Part shown: positions 1 to 9,321 of the stretch, piece by piece
Layout of the letters: each line of letters starts with the position of its first letter
How positions within the stretch are numbered: the first letter of the stretch is position 1
Origin: Acidimicrobiia bacterium
Lineage (GTDB): Bacteria; Actinomycetota; Acidimicrobiia; Spongiisociales; JAENVV01
NCBI GenBank assembly: GCA_024637275.1
Contig: JAGXFS010000165.1
Coordinates: 1-35,005 of the forward strand
Direction of reading: 5' to 3'
DNA: 35,005 bases
The notes under the pieces: generated by a model
Seen by the model: only the letters and a program-made list of their open reading frames with translations
The model's database searches: none
What the model was told of the DNA's origin: nothing
Program-made: the position numbers and the translations under genes

Positions 1-3000
1 GGTGCAGATACGACCTACGATTCGTTCTTTGGTGGTGGGCGGACGATTCATCTCTCGGTGGCCGCCATCCCCGAAACAACGTTCGAGGGTCAGCTCTACC
101 GAGAGTTCGTGCTGGATGCCAATGACTCCGGTAACGACAAGTGTATGTCGGTTGACGACATCCGGATCTTCGTCGATGAGCAAAATGGTCTCAAGGGGTT
201 TGTTGAGGCGAGCGACTCCTTCGCCAACGACGACGGTGACCCAGCTATGAAGATATACGACCTCGACGTTCCAATTCTTATGTCTTCCCAGCGAACCGGC
301 GCAGCCTCCTGTGGGGGAACTGGCATAGGTGAATCTGGATCGGGTAACGCAGATATTACGGTTCTGATCCCGAATAGCCTGTTCCCGGCGAATTGTAACT
401 ATGGCAACGCCGCTTGCGACCAGTGGCTCTACTTTTGGACCGCGAAGGGCGGTTTTGATCCAACAGGTGTCGCCGGTGGCTTGTTCGAGCCTTACAACTG
501 GAACGTGACGGCTGGGTTTGAGGAATGGAACACACGACTATTGCCTGTGGTGCACGTCACGAAAACGGCCGTACCCACATACACGGTCACCTATCCCTGG
601 ACCATTGAGAAGCTGGTCGCCAATGGCGCTGATGTAGATGTAGATGACGACACTGCATTTGAGGATGCACAGACGCTCGATATGTTCACGGGTGACTCGG
701 AAGACGTGACCTGGAAAGTCTCGGTCACGAAGGGTGAGGGCCAAGAGTCAGATGCCAAGGTTGCCGGATCCGTCACGATCAAGAACCCAACCGGACCCGG
801 CCAGATAATCCCGAAGGCGATTCCCGCCACAATCAACTCCGTTACGGATCTTCTCAATCTGGGTGGCATAGACATCCCCATCTCTCTCAACTGTGGTGTC
901 ACGTTCCCGTACACGCTGGCCGCTGGTTCCACCCTGACCTGCACGTACGACAAGCCGATTGTGGGTCCCGTGGGTGCTCTAGTTGGCGTGAACACCGCAA
1001 CGGCCAACATCAACATCACCGGCGGAACCAAGAACTATTCGGGCACGAAAGCCGTTGATTTCTCATTGGTCACACCGACCGTCATCGACGGATCGGTTGA
1101 CGTCAGCGACACGAATGGCGAAGAGTGGCTGAACGTTGGAAGTAACGCATCTTGGACCTACAACGAGACGTTTACGTGCGGTGTAGAAGGGGGCGAGAAG
1201 AACAACGAGGCCACGTTCGTCACGAATACTACGGCGACTAGTGGTAGCGACGACGCCGACGTCCTCTACAACTGCTACCAGCCTGACGTGTCGAAGACGG
1301 TGTCAGGTACCTACGACATCGGCAACACGTGGGAGATCAGCAAGGTTGACGACGGCGAGTACCACCTCTTCGCAGGTGACAGTGTCAAGCACGATTACGA
1401 CATCGATGTCACCCTGACCCAGCAGGACGGACCGGGCATGGTGTCCGGAACGGTGACGGTTGGCAACCCCAATCCGGAAGACGATCTGGTCGTCCCGGTC
1501 GTTGACGTGTTGTCCGATGGCACACCTGTAACCCTGAACTGCAATATCGCGGCTGTTCTGGGCGATTACACCATCCCAAGCGGTGGCGAGCTCAGCTGCA
1601 CCTACACCGATGTCGCAGATCCGGATCGGAACGCAACGTCCAACACGGTCACGGTGACGTTGAACGACATCGACTACGAGGCAACGGAGCCCTTCATCTA
1701 CTCGACGACTGATTCCGGTGTCCAGGAGGTCGGTGTCATCGACGAAAACGACCAGGATGGAACCAGCACCTACGGTCCGTTCGCAGGCGACGACACGATA
1801 GAAACTTCGTCAGAGTACGAGTGCTCGACCGACGTGAACGACTATGGGCTCGACGGAACCTATATGTACTCCGTAGATAACACGGCAACCCTGACCGACG
1901 AACTGGACGTAAAGTTCGGAACGCCGGCTACAGCAACCGTCGAGGTGACGTGCTACATCCCGGTCGTGTCGAAGACCGCCGATGGCACATCCGACGAAGT
2001 CCACGAATGGGACATTGAGAAGGACTTTGACGAAACCTATGACCTGTTCGCTGGCCAGTCGATCACGCACGACTACGAGATCGGACTTACCGAAACAGTG
2101 ACCTACGAGAACTTCGAGGTCACCGGCGAGATCGAGATCACCAACCCGCATCCATCAGAGTCGATGACCGTCACGGTCGCCGACCAACTCGACGACCTCA
2201 CCGATGCGACCATCGACAGTTGTACTGATGGAACGTTAACCGGCGACTCGCTGGAGATCCCAGCAGCGACCACAGCCACCTGTGACTACACGGCCAGTCC
2301 GTCGGACGACGACGCAGAGGAGAACACGGCCACGGTCACCACTGAAAATGACGTGGACGTGTCGGCCACGGTCGATATCAGCTGGACAAGCTCGGTCGTT
2401 GGCTTCAACGAGGTCAATGTGACCGACGACAATGCCAGCGCGGATGAGGCCGACGACCGTACGTTCGGACCGATAGCGACGAGCGATACGTTGGACTACA
2501 GCCGGGTGTTCACCTGCCCGACCGACCTCACGGGATACACCAACGGTGTCTACACCGACACGATCGTCAACACAGCGACCATCGACGAAACCGGGGCTAA
2601 CGATGATGCGACCGTAACGCTCAACTGTTACGCACTGGGCGTCTCGAAGACGGCAGTCACGACCTACACCAGGACCTATGACTGGAAGATCGTCAAGGAC
2701 GCAGTTGACGCCGGTGGTGTCAGTATCGGACCTGATGGCCTCATGCTGGCGTTCGGCCAGTCGTACTTGCTCGATTGGAAGGTCACGGTTTCGTTGGCTG
2801 ATATCCCGTATGTCGACTCGGATCACCGGGTTGATGGGGTTATCACGATCACGAACCCGTCTCCCGTCGTGGCCATGGTTGACGTTGCTGATGAGTTCAC
2901 CCCAACCGGTGGACTACCAATGGCCCTCTCGGTCGATTGTGATCCCGTCGTGGATGGTCCTCAGTCCATTGCAGTAGAGGTGCCCGCCGAGGGCAGCTTG

Positions 3001-3900
3001 GACTGCACGTACGGATACGACACTTCGGACGATGGCGTCAATACGGCAACTGCCACGTTGGCCCAGGCGCCGTACACGGTCTTCACCGGCACTGAGGATG
3101 TCGTGTTCGGTGCTCCGACCACGTTGGTGAACGACTCGGTGATCGTTACTGACGCCTTCAACGGAGGAGCCGAGTCCCAGATTGGGACGGCCACGGTGGG
3201 CGAGTCTCCGAAGATGTTCACGGTGTCGACGCTGTTGTCGTCGGATCCTGGCCATTCGCCAGCTGCGCTCCTCGAGTGTGGTGAGAACCTGATCGTCAAT
3301 GATGCAACGGTGTACGTCAATGACGACAGTTCGCTAGGCGCTCAGCTGGATACGGCGACCCGTGAGGTGCCGGTCCTGGTGGCCTGCAACTTCGGCTGCA
3401 CGTTGACTCAGGGTTACTGGAAGACCCATAACACGGCCTTCTGGGGCGGAGCACCCGCCGACGACACCTGGCTGCTGCTGGGCGACATGGACGGTGATGG
3501 GACTGTAGAAGGAGCCAACGAGACGTTCTTCGATTCCGGCAAGACCTGGTTCGAGGTCATGTGGACGGCACCGAAGGGTGGAGACGCCTACTACCAGTTG
3601 GCACACCAGTGGATCGCCGCCAAGCTGAACGTGCTGAACGGAGCGGGTACTACCCCGGCCGTCGACGCGGCTCTCGCCTACGGTGAAGACTTCTTCACAA
3701 ATAACCTGCCAGATGGCAACTTCAAGGGCAAGGCCGGCAAGGATATTCGAGCTTACGCCTCAACGCTGGCGGCCTACAACGAAGGCGACATTGGCCCCGG
3801 TCACTGTGACGAGGACGGGTTGTCAGTGGCGATCGCCCCATTACTCATCGGTGCCTACTTCTGGCAGCGTCGTCGTGGGCGTCACCGAGCCACCACATAA
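1..3900 (+). CDS. Large secreted/surface repeat protein, 5' end outside window
   Basis: The reading frame is open from base 1, so the start lies upstream; 1299 residues are visible. At least four tandem modules of about 225-245 residues begin near bases 547, 1282, 1963 and 2638. Each opens with a (V/G)(S/T)KT signature followed by a W-x-I-x-K motif, and carries paired cysteines and many Asp/Thr residues, as in DUF11-like beta-sandwich surface repeats. After the last module comes a cysteine-bearing CTLTQGYWKTH motif at about 3397-3430, then an Asp-rich loop DMDGDG that resembles a calcium loop. The C-terminus has a short hydrophobic stretch and an RRRGRHR tail, which fits a membrane stop-transfer anchor; no LPxTG is seen. 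The role is probably a cell-surface stalk or adhesin (inference); no enzyme motif is visible. A strong hairpin follows the stop. Confidence 0.85.
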   Translation, partial: GADTTYDSFFGGGRTIHLSVAAIPETTFEGQLYREFVLDANDSGNDKCMSVDDIRIFVDEQNGLKGFVEASDSFANDDGDPAMKIYDLDVPILMSSQRTGAASCGGTGIGESGSGNADITVLIPNSLFPANCNYGNAACDQWLYFWTAKGGFDPTGVAGGLFEPYNWNVTAGFEEWNTRLLPVVHVTKTAVPTYTVTYPWTIEKLVANGADVDVDDDTAFEDAQTLDMFTGDSEDVTWKVSVTKGEGQESDAKVAGSVTIKNPTGPGQIIPKAIPATINSVTDLLNLGGIDIPISLNCGVTFPYTLAAGSTLTCTYDKPIVGPVGALVGVNTATANINITGGTKNYSGTKAVDFSLVTPTVIDGSVDVSDTNGEEWLNVGSNASWTYNETFTCGVEGGEKNNEATFVTNTTATSGSDDADVLYNCYQPDVSKTVSGTYDIGNTWEISKVDDGEYHLFAGDSVKHDYDIDVTLTQQDGPGMVSGTVTVGNPNPEDDLVVPVVDVLSDGTPVTLNCNIAAVLGDYTIPSGGELSCTYTDVADPDRNATSNTVTVTLNDIDYEATEPFIYSTTDSGVQEVGVIDENDQDGTSTYGPFAGDDTIETSSEYECSTDVNDYGLDGTYMYSVDNTATLTDELDVKFGTPATATVEVTCYIPVVSKTADGTSDEVHEWDIEKDFDETYDLFAGQSITHDYEIGLTETVTYENFEVTGEIEITNPHPSESMTVTVADQLDDLTDATIDSCTDGTLTGDSLEIPAATTATCDYTASPSDDDAEENTATVTTENDVDVSATVDISWTSSVVGFNEVNVTDDNASADEADDRTFGPIATSDTLDYSRVFTCPTDLTGYTNGVYTDTIVNTATIDETGANDDATVTLNCYALGVSKTAVTTYTRTYDWKIVKDAVDAGGVSIGPDGLMLAFGQSYLLDWKVTVSLADIPYVDSDHRVDGVITITNPSPVVAMVDVADEFTPTGGLPMALSVDCDPVVDGPQSIAVEVPAEGSLDCTYGYDTSDDGVNTATATLAQAPYTVFTGTEDVVFGAPTTLVNDSVIVTDAFNGGAESQIGTATVGESPKMFTVSTLLSSDPGHSPAALLECGENLIVNDATVYVNDDSSLGAQLDTATREVPVLVACNFGCTLTQGYWKTHNTAFWGGAPADDTWLLLGDMDGDGTVEGANETFFDSGKTWFEVMWTAPKGGDAYYQLAHQWIAAKLNVLNGAGTTPAVDAALAYGEDFFTNNLPDGNFKGKAGKDIRAYASTLAAYNEGDIGPGHCDEDGLSVAIAPLLIGAYFWQRRRGRHRATT

Positions 3901-3916
3901 GCAGACCAACAACACG

Positions 3917-3949
3917 GATTACTGGCGGGCCCCAAGCCCGCCAGTAATC
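3917..3949. terminator. Bidirectional hairpin terminator between convergent genes
   Basis: A 14-bp perfect stem (3917-3930 with 3936-3949) has a 5-base CCCAA loop. It lies 17 bases after the stop of the repeat protein and 11 bases from the stop of the convergent lipoprotein gene. No T-tract follows on either strand, so it may act as a roadblock or RNA-end stabiliser rather than a classical intrinsic terminator. Confidence 0.75.
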
Positions 3950-3959
3950 GTTAACGGGG

Positions 3960-4736
3960 TTATCGGCGGGCAGGGTTGATGACCAACGCGTGCCAGCCGA
4001 CGGCGTGGCCGGTCGGGTCGCGGTAGGCGATTTGGAGGATTCCCCAGGTGTGCGGTTCGTTGCTCATCCTGACGGTGGTGGTCCCCGCCGCCAGGTCGCT
4101 CTCATAGGACGCCGATTCGAACTGAACCAACACCTTGCCGACCGTTCCGGGCGGCAAGCCAAGGCTCTCGATCGGGGGAGGGGTCAGCTCCAATGCCCAC
4201 CCGTCGTCCGACTCGCGCAGCTCAATCGTGAGGTCGTAGCCCTCGGCGTCGAAGAACGTGGTTGCCTGATAAACCCCCACAACGGTCTCACTCTGGGGGT
4301 TGTGGCCGAGAATTCCCATGAGGACGTAGATGGTGTCGTCCTGGCTCGATCGATAGAACGTGCCCCACTGGTCGGTCCCGTCCGTCCCGTCGTAGGACAC
4401 TGTCTCGTCCCATCCAACGACCCACTTCACGTAGTCAAGGCCCCAGTCGAAGTCCTCTGATCGGTTCAGTGGCGTGCTGAGTGCTTCGGCTATCGCCGCT
4501 GCCGACTGATACGGATAGACCGACGCATGTTCGATCACCAACGGGGTGGTGGAGGTCGACGAGGGCGGGATCGGAGCTGACGGGCTCGTCGTATCAGCGG
4601 TGGTCGACGCAGTTGCGACAGGAGTTGTCACGTCGACAGTGGTCGGCTGGCAAGCGCTGATCATCAAGGCGATGAGCAAGATGGATCTCATGGCGAGGTA
4701 ACGACGACTGGTTCTTCGGCGTTCCCTGAACCGCAT
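3960..4736 (-). CDS. Putative lipoprotein of unknown function
   Basis: About 258 residues from the ATG at 4736, which has a GGAAG sequence just upstream. An internal ATG at 4691 is possible but would leave a signal peptide of only 13 residues before the cysteine. The N-terminus is Arg-rich, then a hydrophobic core ends in a lipobox (ISAC, Cys29), followed by a Thr/Ser/Pro-rich linker of about 35 residues. That pattern indicates a lipid-anchored extracytoplasmic protein. The globular part has no motif I recognise. It is divergent from the nuclease-like gene on its 5' side, and its 3' end faces the terminator of the repeat protein. Confidence 0.75.
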   Translation of the reverse strand: MRFRERRRTSRRYLAMRSILLIALMISACQPTTVDVTTPVATASTTADTTSPSAPIPPSSTSTTPLVIEHASVYPYQSAAAIAEALSTPLNRSEDFDWGLDYVKWVVGWDETVSYDGTDGTDQWGTFYRSSQDDTIYVLMGILGHNPQSETVVGVYQATTFFDAEGYDLTIELRESDDGWALELTPPPIESLGLPPGTVGKVLVQFESASYESDLAAGTTTVRMSNEPHTWGILQIAYRDPTGHAVGWHALVINPARR

Positions 4737-4765
4737 ACGGCTTCCGATCTTGTAGCTTGCTGTCG

Positions 4766-5770
4766 ATGCAGATGCTACGGGACTCGCAGTCCCGAAATGA
4801 GCTGGTGAATGACCTGGTGGCAACGAGCCGCGAACTCTGGGATCAGCGTGGTGGAATGGGCCAACTGCTCTCCGCGCTGGCCGTGCTCGTCCAGGCGGTG
4901 CTCGTAGCGTCGCTGGTTATCTCTTCATCGGTGACCGAACAGATCGTGAGCCTGCTGCCGCAAGTGTTCGTTCTCGGCCTGATCCTCCATCTCGCCGCGG
5001 TAGCGACCGGACGCAAACGCCAGTTCCTCGTCCGGGCAGTCGGTGGCACGGTGTCGGCGATGGCGCTTATTGCACTGTTCCTGTCTCCGTGGAGCGATCC
5101 GGGCATGGTTCAACCGACGTCGAACACGTTCAAAGTTACGACCTACAACGCCCTGTTTACTCGTGCCGACGCTCCTCCTTTGGGCCAAGCGGATGTGATT
5201 GGTCTCCAAGAGATCACCCGGGCCAAGCTTGATGCTGTCGCCAGCAACATGGGGGTCGACTACACCTATCTGTCGGCCTGTGACTGCACCGCTGCGGGAA
5301 CCGAGGTCGGCCTGGTCTCACGATTTGAGATTGCCGACGCCGAGTATTTCGATGACGGGGGATCAGGCACGTTCGTGCGAGCTGTCCTGGAAGTTGCTCC
5401 GGACAAGCGGGTGGTTGTCTACCTGGCCCATCTGCCGTCACCTGAGAATCACACCGGGCGTGACCGACGAAACGCCCTCCTGGCAACGATCAAAGACCGC
5501 ATCGCCGCCGAGTCAGACGAGGTCGTGTTTATGGGTGATCTCAGTACGACCGTGTACTCGTCGGCCTTGCAGCGGATACGGTCGGAGTTGAAGCTTCAAC
5601 CGGCCGGCTACGGCATCGTGCCCGCGTGCTCGTGGCACGGGTATGGACCGCTGCTCTGCTTGAGAATCGATCACATTTTCGTGTCATCCGGCCTGGGAAT
5701 CGTGCGGTCCTCGGTCGCCCATGTTGAAGGCTCCGACCATCGGCCCGTTTCGGCCACGGTGACCTGGTAG
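4766..5770 (+). CDS. Membrane-anchored endonuclease/exonuclease/phosphatase (EEP) family protein
   Basis: About 334 residues from ATG 4766; TTG 4757 and ATG 4772 are alternatives and none has a clear Shine-Dalgarno. Three hydrophobic segments occupy roughly residues 30-110, followed by an EEP fold with TYNALF, GLQEI (metal-binding Glu), an H-L-P strand, MGDLSTT, RIDHIFVS and a terminal GSDHRPV. The order and spacing match the DNase I/EEP superfamily, so an extracytoplasmic phosphodiesterase or phosphatase is likely. One oddity is that the usual GDFN motif reads GDLS, replacing a normally conserved Asn, so activity may be altered. The substrate cannot be told from sequence. The gene stops 27 bases before the DNA glycosylase gene and may be co-transcribed with it. 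Confidence 0.8.
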   Translation: MQMLRDSQSRNELVNDLVATSRELWDQRGGMGQLLSALAVLVQAVLVASLVISSSVTEQIVSLLPQVFVLGLILHLAAVATGRKRQFLVRAVGGTVSAMALIALFLSPWSDPGMVQPTSNTFKVTTYNALFTRADAPPLGQADVIGLQEITRAKLDAVASNMGVDYTYLSACDCTAAGTEVGLVSRFEIADAEYFDDGGSGTFVRAVLEVAPDKRVVVYLAHLPSPENHTGRDRRNALLATIKDRIAAESDEVVFMGDLSTTVYSSALQRIRSELKLQPAGYGIVPACSWHGYGPLLCLRIDHIFVSSGLGIVRSSVAHVEGSDHRPVSATVTW

Positions 5771-5797
5771 TCCACCGCCACAGTAAAGTGGACCTCC

Positions 5798-6601
5798 ATG
5801 CCCGAAGGCCACGTCACCCATCGCAACGTGCGCCTGCAGACGGCCGCCCTCGGCCTTGGCCAAGCGATCAGCGCCACGTCGCCACAGGGACGGTTCCGTG
5901 ACGGAGCGGCACTCCTAGACGGCCGCTCGCTGGAAAGTCTCGACGCTCACGGTAAACACCTGTTCTATCGTTGGGAGGGAGACCTGCGCCTGCATGTGCA
6001 TCTTGGCCTCATCGGGAAGTTCCAGATTCATTTGGGGCCGGCCCCTACGCCGACTCCTGCCACCCGTCTGGTTCTCGAATCCAACTCGGCGTCGGTGTTC
6101 CTGGCCGGCCCCATGGTATGTGACGTCATTACGCCCGATGAAGAGCAGGCCATCAGGCGGGACCTCGGACCGGATCCGATTTCGATGCCGCGGCGCGGTC
6201 ACCAGTTCGTGGAGCGTCTCGCCCGTAAGCGGGTTCCGATCGGCGCCGCCCTGCTCGATCAATCGGTTATCGCGGGAGTCGGCAATGTGTACCGGGCCGA
6301 GTTGCTGTTCCTGGCCGGGATGCATCCCGCCATGCCCGCCAATGACGTAACCGCCGACGAGGCGATGACACTTTGGAAGTTGGCGGTGACCGAGTTACGA
6401 CGAGGGGTCGAACTCGGCGACATTCTCACGGTAAAACCCCACGACATCGGGGTTCGATCCCGGGTGGGCCTCACGAGAGAGGAGGGCGTCTACGCCTATC
6501 AGCGCGAAGACTTGCCGTGCCACCGTTGTGGAGCTCCGATCCGACTGAACTCAGATGGGGCGCGCAAGATCTGGCATTGCCCCTCCTGCCAGCCAGGCTG
6601 A
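5798..6601 (+). CDS. Fpg/Nei family DNA glycosylase/AP lyase
   Basis: 267 residues, the usual family length. The N-terminus is MPEGH, giving the catalytic Pro2 and Glu3 once Met is removed. Lys53 lies in HGKHLF. A helix-two-turn-helix region with GVGNVYRAE follows, and a C-terminal zinc finger uses Cys241, Cys244, Cys261 and Cys264. These elements define base-excision repair enzymes that excise oxidised bases and nick the abasic site. The PEGH start and the finger layout look closer to actinobacterial Nei-type enzymes than to classical MutM, but the exact subfamily is not certain. A long-loop inverted repeat follows the stop. Confidence 0.93.
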   Translation: MPEGHVTHRNVRLQTAALGLGQAISATSPQGRFRDGAALLDGRSLESLDAHGKHLFYRWEGDLRLHVHLGLIGKFQIHLGPAPTPTPATRLVLESNSASVFLAGPMVCDVITPDEEQAIRRDLGPDPISMPRRGHQFVERLARKRVPIGAALLDQSVIAGVGNVYRAELLFLAGMHPAMPANDVTADEAMTLWKLAVTELRRGVELGDILTVKPHDIGVRSRVGLTREEGVYAYQREDLPCHRCGAPIRLNSDGARKIWHCPSCQPG

Positions 6602-6618
6602 TCAACCACCGGTCGACG

Positions 6619-6660
6619 CTGTGCGTGGTGAAACTGCCCGCGAGGCTCGGTCACGCACAG
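6619..6660 (+). repeat. 9-bp inverted repeat with 24-base loop after the glycosylase gene
   Basis: CTGTGCGTG at 6619-6627 is the exact reverse complement of 6652-6660. It lies 18 bases after the glycosylase stop. There is no T-tract, so terminator function is unsure; it may be an RNA structure in the gap before the CAP-domain gene. Confidence 0.5.
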
Positions 6661-6745
6661 TCACAAGAAATCTCTCACAGAATTGGGGTCAGTAACACGG
6701 ACATGCCTAGGGTGATCTCAATCCCCTAGTAGAGAAGCTTGCTTG

Positions 6746-7660
6746 ATGAAATCTCTCCTCGGTGGCGCAGCGCTGCGTGGAACCCTGCTGGCCGTTCTAA
6801 TCGCAGCGGTCGGCGCCGTCAGTTTCGCCACTCGCAGCGTTGAAGCTGCTCCCAAGTCCCAGAACATCGTTGCCAAGCACCAGGTTGCGAGCCATGTGGC
6901 GGTTCTCGTCAACGTTCCGCCGAGAGACTTCATTTCGTCTGCTTACGTGGCGAATGCGCTCGCCGCGATCCCGATCGCGCCGGTCACCACGCGCGACTGG
7001 AGATCGATCGGCGGGCTGGCGGCCACCGAAGACCCGGAAGCTTTGATGGCGCTGGTCGACAGTCAATTGCATCAGTTGCAGGGCCCCGGCACCGATGCAA
7101 ATCAAGAGAGCGGTGAGTCCGAAACGACCCCGGCTCCGACGCCAGCGGAAGCTCCTGATCCGGCAACCACCCCGACGCCGACCACGGTACCCCCCACGCC
7201 TCCTTCCGACAATGGCACGACCACGACGACAACCGCCCCGTCTACAACTACCACCACTATTCCGGCCACCACTACGACTACTGCCCCTGCTGGCGGTTAC
7301 GTATCAAGCGGCGATGAGTCGACCTTCCTTTCGCTGATCAACGGCACCCGGTCATCGGCCGGGGTCGGGGCGTTGTCGCGCGATGGTGGCCTCGATGGTT
7401 ACGCCAGATGGTGGGCCGAGCAGATGGCGCTAGCCGGTTCGATCTCGCATAGCGGTATGGGCGGCATCGACAACAGTTGGACCGTCAGCGCCGAGAACGT
7501 CGGTTCCGGCGGCACGGCACAAATGCTGTACGGCGTGTTCACTGGTTCGCCGGGTCATCTCGCCAACATCACCGACGGCGGGTTCACCCATGTGGGGATT
7601 GGCGCCTGGATCGACGAAACCGGGCTGCTCTGGACGGTCCACATTTTCGCCGCCAGATAA
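6746..7660 (+). CDS. Secreted CAP/SCP-domain protein
   Basis: 304 residues from ATG 6746; a TTG three bases earlier is possible. A signal peptide covers residues 1 to about 34 and ends near VEA|AP. The middle is a long Pro/Thr/Ser-rich linker with threonine runs (about 125-190). The last 110 residues form a CAP (SCP/PR-1) domain, with an ISHS histidine, AENVG, SPGHLANI and HVGIGAWI followed by WTVHIF. Bacterial CAP proteins are secreted and mostly of unknown biochemical role, some linked to cell-wall or lipid binding. A small dyad (CTAGGG at 6707-6712 with CCCTAG at 6724-6729) lies just before the start. The gene converges on the DUF3179 gene with a 4-base gap. Confidence 0.88.
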   Translation: MKSLLGGAALRGTLLAVLIAAVGAVSFATRSVEAAPKSQNIVAKHQVASHVAVLVNVPPRDFISSAYVANALAAIPIAPVTTRDWRSIGGLAATEDPEALMALVDSQLHQLQGPGTDANQESGESETTPAPTPAEAPDPATTPTPTTVPPTPPSDNGTTTTTTAPSTTTTTIPATTTTTAPAGGYVSSGDESTFLSLINGTRSSAGVGALSRDGGLDGYARWWAEQMALAGSISHSGMGGIDNSWTVSAENVGSGGTAQMLYGVFTGSPGHLANITDGGFTHVGIGAWIDETGLLWTVHIFAAR

Positions 7661-7664
7661 GTCA

Positions 7665-9104
7665 CTAACCCTCAAGGCCGTGCTGCCACAGTCGCGTCTC
7701 AGGATGGAACTGTGACCAGGCAAACCAAAAGGCCTCATGGCTGACGATCTCGATGTCGTTCTGGAAGGCCCGGAAACCTCCCGCTTCGGCAACCACCTCG
7801 ATATCACCAAAAAGGATTGGTTCGCCGGCGGCCATCTGTTCCCGCAGGTCGGTGGTTGGGAACGCCACGTACGACCCATCGGTGGTCTCTACGCCGAGCA
7901 CCTTCGCCTGGACCGGGAGCCGCACGTCGACCGCCCCGATCGGAAAGATTGGGCCGTCAGCGTCACGACCGCCGAGCGGATCGAGCTCATAGGTTCGACC
8001 GATTCCGCCATCTTCGGCGACGATAGTCGTCTGGGGGTAGGCAGCCTTCCAGTCGCTCCAAGTTGAGACCACGACGCTCAGCTGAGTCAATTCTACCCCT
8101 GCGTCATGGAGGGAACCGGAGACTGCCACACCAGTGAAGGTGTCGATAGCCGACCAGGTGTTGAGGTCAAACATGAGCTTGTTGGACCGAACCAGCAGCC
8201 CGGAAGTCCGCAACACCGGCGGTTCGATGCCTGCGGGAACCGACTTAAGGTCGTAGGCCTGAGCGGACCCGCACAGCGTGCAGTAGGGGAGGCCGATCCG
8301 GATCCCTCCGACGGTGTCAATGACCATCTCGTGAACTTCCATGATGTTCTTTGGGTAAGCACGGGCTTGTCCATTGAGTGCCACACCGAAGACAAGCCGC
8401 TCATCGGGATACCAGTCACCGCCAGCCGCGTCGGTCACTCCAGGGTCGTCCAGGGCAGGAATGCAGCCGCCTCGACAAGGGGCTTCAAAGTCGCCGAGTG
8501 GTCGATCATCCGGGCGGACGCCGCCCCACGACAGCAACCGGTAGTCGATGGAGGCACTTTCGACGAAGAACGGACCCCACCGCTCGTCGATCGTCGAAAA
8601 CAGTTGTCCTTTCCAGCGAACGTAGTCCGGCGGGGCGGGAATGTCCCAGGTGATCAGGAGATTGCTAGCTGCGACCCAGGGGACCGGCGCCTGACCGATT
8701 TGAGCCCCGGTGAGGCTTTCGAAGCTGTCGACGGCGTCCTGGTTTGCCGAGCCAGGGAGCAGGAACCGGAGTAGGTCGGCGAGCAACCAGGCGACCCGCA
8801 CGTCGTTTGCGGAAGCGAGATCCCGCAGGGCGTCACGGTCGAGATTGGCGCTGATGCTTCCGAACAAAGCGTCCAGTGTCTCGATTGTGGCGCTAGCGAG
8901 GGGTCCAGAGGCCACGGGCGGAGGCTGAGGCAGTGTGGTTGGCGTTGCGGATGACGAGGACGTCGGACCCGAGCCCGTCGTTGGGGGTAACGAAGGGGTC
9001 TGTTGTGCGGTGGGCTCGGCCGGAGGGAATGGAAGTGTCTGGGGCGTGCAAGCGCTGGCCAGCAAACTCGTCATCACCAGTGCGTGAATGATTCGGGACC
9101 GCAT
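7665..9104 (-). CDS. DUF3179-family lipoprotein
   Basis: 479 residues from ATG 9104; GTG 9128 is an alternative and neither has a clear ribosome site. The start gives a basic N-terminus, a hydrophobic core and a lipobox (ASAC, Cys19), then a Pro/Thr/Ser-rich linker of about 40 residues. The body contains GQARAYPKNI followed by a HEMV motif, a conserved YCTLCGSA segment with two cysteines, and a later GRTYELDPLGG region, which together match DUF3179. The family is of unknown biochemistry; the YCxxCG pair suggests metal or redox chemistry (inference). It is probably displayed on the outer face of the membrane. Confidence 0.85.
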   Translation of the reverse strand: MRSRIIHALVMTSLLASACTPQTLPFPPAEPTAQQTPSLPPTTGSGPTSSSSATPTTLPQPPPVASGPLASATIETLDALFGSISANLDRDALRDLASANDVRVAWLLADLLRFLLPGSANQDAVDSFESLTGAQIGQAPVPWVAASNLLITWDIPAPPDYVRWKGQLFSTIDERWGPFFVESASIDYRLLSWGGVRPDDRPLGDFEAPCRGGCIPALDDPGVTDAAGGDWYPDERLVFGVALNGQARAYPKNIMEVHEMVIDTVGGIRIGLPYCTLCGSAQAYDLKSVPAGIEPPVLRTSGLLVRSNKLMFDLNTWSAIDTFTGVAVSGSLHDAGVELTQLSVVVSTWSDWKAAYPQTTIVAEDGGIGRTYELDPLGGRDADGPIFPIGAVDVRLPVQAKVLGVETTDGSYVAFPTTDLREQMAAGEPILFGDIEVVAEAGGFRAFQNDIEIVSHEAFWFAWSQFHPETRLWQHGLEG

Positions 9105-9236
9105 GGCTGCACGGTAGAGGTTCGTCACGGCTACTTGAGCAAGCTGTCGTTAAGTGCCGGTTCAGCGCTATGTCGTACAGTTTCGAGCGTGGGGGTGGAG
9201 CGGGATCAACCTTCCCAGGAGCGATTCCGCTCTGTC

Positions 9237-9261
9237 GGCCCGACCCGGTGTTTGTCGGGCC
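9237..9261. repeat. 8-bp stem-loop between two leftward genes
   Basis: GGCCCGAC (9237-9244) pairs perfectly with 9254-9261 across a 9-base loop. It sits 20 bases from the stronger hairpin at 9281-9311. It could be part of a tandem terminator for the PspC operon or of the upstream region of the DUF3179 gene. Confidence 0.4.
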
Positions 9262-9280
9262 ACCTGAAACGGGGGAAATA

Positions 9281-9311
9281 GGAGAGGCGGACCAGGGAGG
9301 TCCGCCTCTCC
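9281..9311 (-). terminator. Hairpin terminator of the PspC operon
   Basis: A 13-bp perfect stem (9281-9293 with 9299-9311) encloses a 5-base loop, 10 bases beyond the stop of the small membrane protein gene on the minus strand. Reading in that direction it is followed by TATTT, a short T-rich run. It separates the PspC operon from the DUF3179 gene. Confidence 0.75.
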
Positions 9312-9321
9312 TTGTTTGTGG

